Positions 21,927 through 22,304 of a DNA stretch of 22,304 nt are shown here, one piece after another. Both the position numbers and the translations under genes were made by a program. The DNA is from Pseudomonadota bacterium (GTDB lineage Bacteria > Pseudomonadota > Alphaproteobacteria > Sphingomonadales > Sphingomonadaceae). The stretch is from the NCBI GenBank assembly GCA_023390675.1, contig JAEWCK010000004.1, forward strand, positions 1 through 22,304, in the 5' to 3' direction. The notes beneath the pieces were generated by a model. The model was not told the origin of the DNA. It worked only from the letters and a program-made list of their open reading frames with translations, and did not search any database. Within the stretch, counting starts at the first letter, position 1, and each line of letters starts with the position of its first letter.

Positions 21927-22058
21927 TGCCCTCTCCTTTTTCCGTCGTTGGCGCCACGATAGCAGCGGGTAAAATCATATAAAACGATAATTGGGCTTGG
22001 CATTGCGGATTTCTGCTCGCATCGTCAGGAGCGAAAGAAATCGAAGGAAGAGGTAGGG
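21927..22058. promoter_or_regulatory. Divergent promoter region between GH106 and the second GH42
   Basis: This 132-base gap separates two genes read in opposite directions, so it must hold promoters for both. The stretch 21970-21992 is clearly AT-rich and contains plausible -10 elements on both strands, but I could not assign a convincing -35/-10 pair to either gene. Shine-Dalgarno sequences are clear on both sides: AGGAG before GH106 and GGAAGAGG before GH42. A 14-base stretch at 22032-22045 resembles one in the GH127 operon promoter. Confidence 0.5.
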
Positions 22059-22304
22059 ATGGCGCGCTGGGCAGGACTGGCTTTGCTGGCGATGGCGCTC
22101 GGCGCAGGCGCGCCCGCCGCGCTCGCGCAGACGCGCTTTCCGGAGCGCGCGACGGCCTTCGCCGACAAGCCGGCGGTCGCGGTGGGCGTCGCCTGGTATC
22201 CCGAGCAATGGCCCGAGGCGCGCTGGGAGACCGATCTCCAGCTGATGCAGGCGACCGGCTTCAACGTGGTGCGGATCGCCGAGTTCGCGTGGAGCCGGAT
22301 GGAG
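22059..22304 (+). CDS. GH42 beta-galactosidase-type glycosidase, N-terminal part (3' end outside window)
   Basis: The frame is open from the ATG at 22059 to the window end (82 codons). It begins with a signal peptide (MARWAGLALLAMALG core, cleavage after ALA before Gln at about residue 24). The GH42 opening motifs AWYPEQWPE and RIAEFAWSRME follow, matching the complete GH42 at 7566-9638 in this stretch. GGAAGAGG just upstream is a good ribosome site. The active-site glutamates lie beyond the edge. It is the first gene of a rightward transcript divergent from GH106, so it may share that gene's control. It is a paralogue rather than a copy of the other GH42, since the flanking residues differ. 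Confidence 0.88.
   Translation, partial: MARWAGLALLAMALGAGAPAALAQTRFPERATAFADKPAVAVGVAWYPEQWPEARWETDLQLMQATGFNVVRIAEFAWSRME

Noticed and set aside
18837..21962. 1041-residue open frame on the plus strand opposite GH106
   Set aside because: High-GC antisense shadow: Arg/Gly/His-rich, no recognisable motif, no ribosome site, while the minus strand has a complete GH106 with signal peptide.
1..22304. CRISPR array, tRNA, rRNA, insertion sequence or phage attachment site
   Set aside because: No regularly spaced repeats, no tRNA-like cloverleaf, no transposase motifs and no flanking target duplications were seen in the reading of both strands.

Overview
The window is high-GC, densely packed bacterial DNA. 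Gene families, codon use, Ala-rich type I signal peptides ending in Ala-x-Ala-Gln and non-phosphorylative sugar-oxidation genes all suggest an alphaproteobacterium of the Sphingomonas type. That taxonomic call is inference; there is no rRNA or tRNA here to confirm it. The region is a carbohydrate-utilisation island aimed at plant side-chain sugars. It encodes two alpha-L-rhamnosidase families (GH78, GH106), an apiosidase-like GH140, a GH127-type beta-L-arabinofuranosidase and two GH42 beta-galactosidases (one cut by the window edge).

Layout, plus strand, 1-10760: a truncated SDR dehydrogenase, an amidohydrolase-type sugar lactonase, a GH78 rhamnosidase without signal peptide, an Asp/Glu-racemase-family protein, an MFS (ACS-type) transporter, a secreted GH140-like apiosidase, a secreted GH42 and an acyltransferase-3 membrane protein. 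Most junctions overlap or are separated by a few bases, so this looks like one operon starting upstream of the window. It meets the opposing operon tail to tail at 10757-10766.

Layout, minus strand (read right to left from 21926): a GH106 rhamnosidase with a LamG-like insert, an aldo/keto reductase and an FCD-type GntR regulator. After a 141-base promoter-like gap come a Tat-exported GH127, an SDR dehydrogenase, a RuBisCO-like protein (RLP) and a DUF1537 sugar-acid kinase. At the right edge a second GH42 gene starts on the plus strand, divergent from GH106.

The most interesting signal is the co-occurrence of an apiosidase-family glycosidase (GH140) with a DUF1537 kinase, RLP and SDR. Kinase plus RLP is the signature of the published D-apiose/D-apionate pathways, in which 3-oxo-isoapionate is phosphorylated and then decarboxylated or cleaved by an RLP. 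I infer that the island releases rhamnose, arabinose, galactose and apiose from a plant glycan (for example rhamnogalacturonan II) or a plant glycoside, and carries at least the late steps of apiose breakdown. The early apiose steps would have to be done by the SDR, lactonase or aldo/keto reductase seen here, or by genes outside the window. The GntR protein is the obvious local regulator, and several dyad sequences near it are candidate operators. No RNA genes, CRISPR arrays, insertion sequences or long intergenic gaps (none over 300 bases) were seen.
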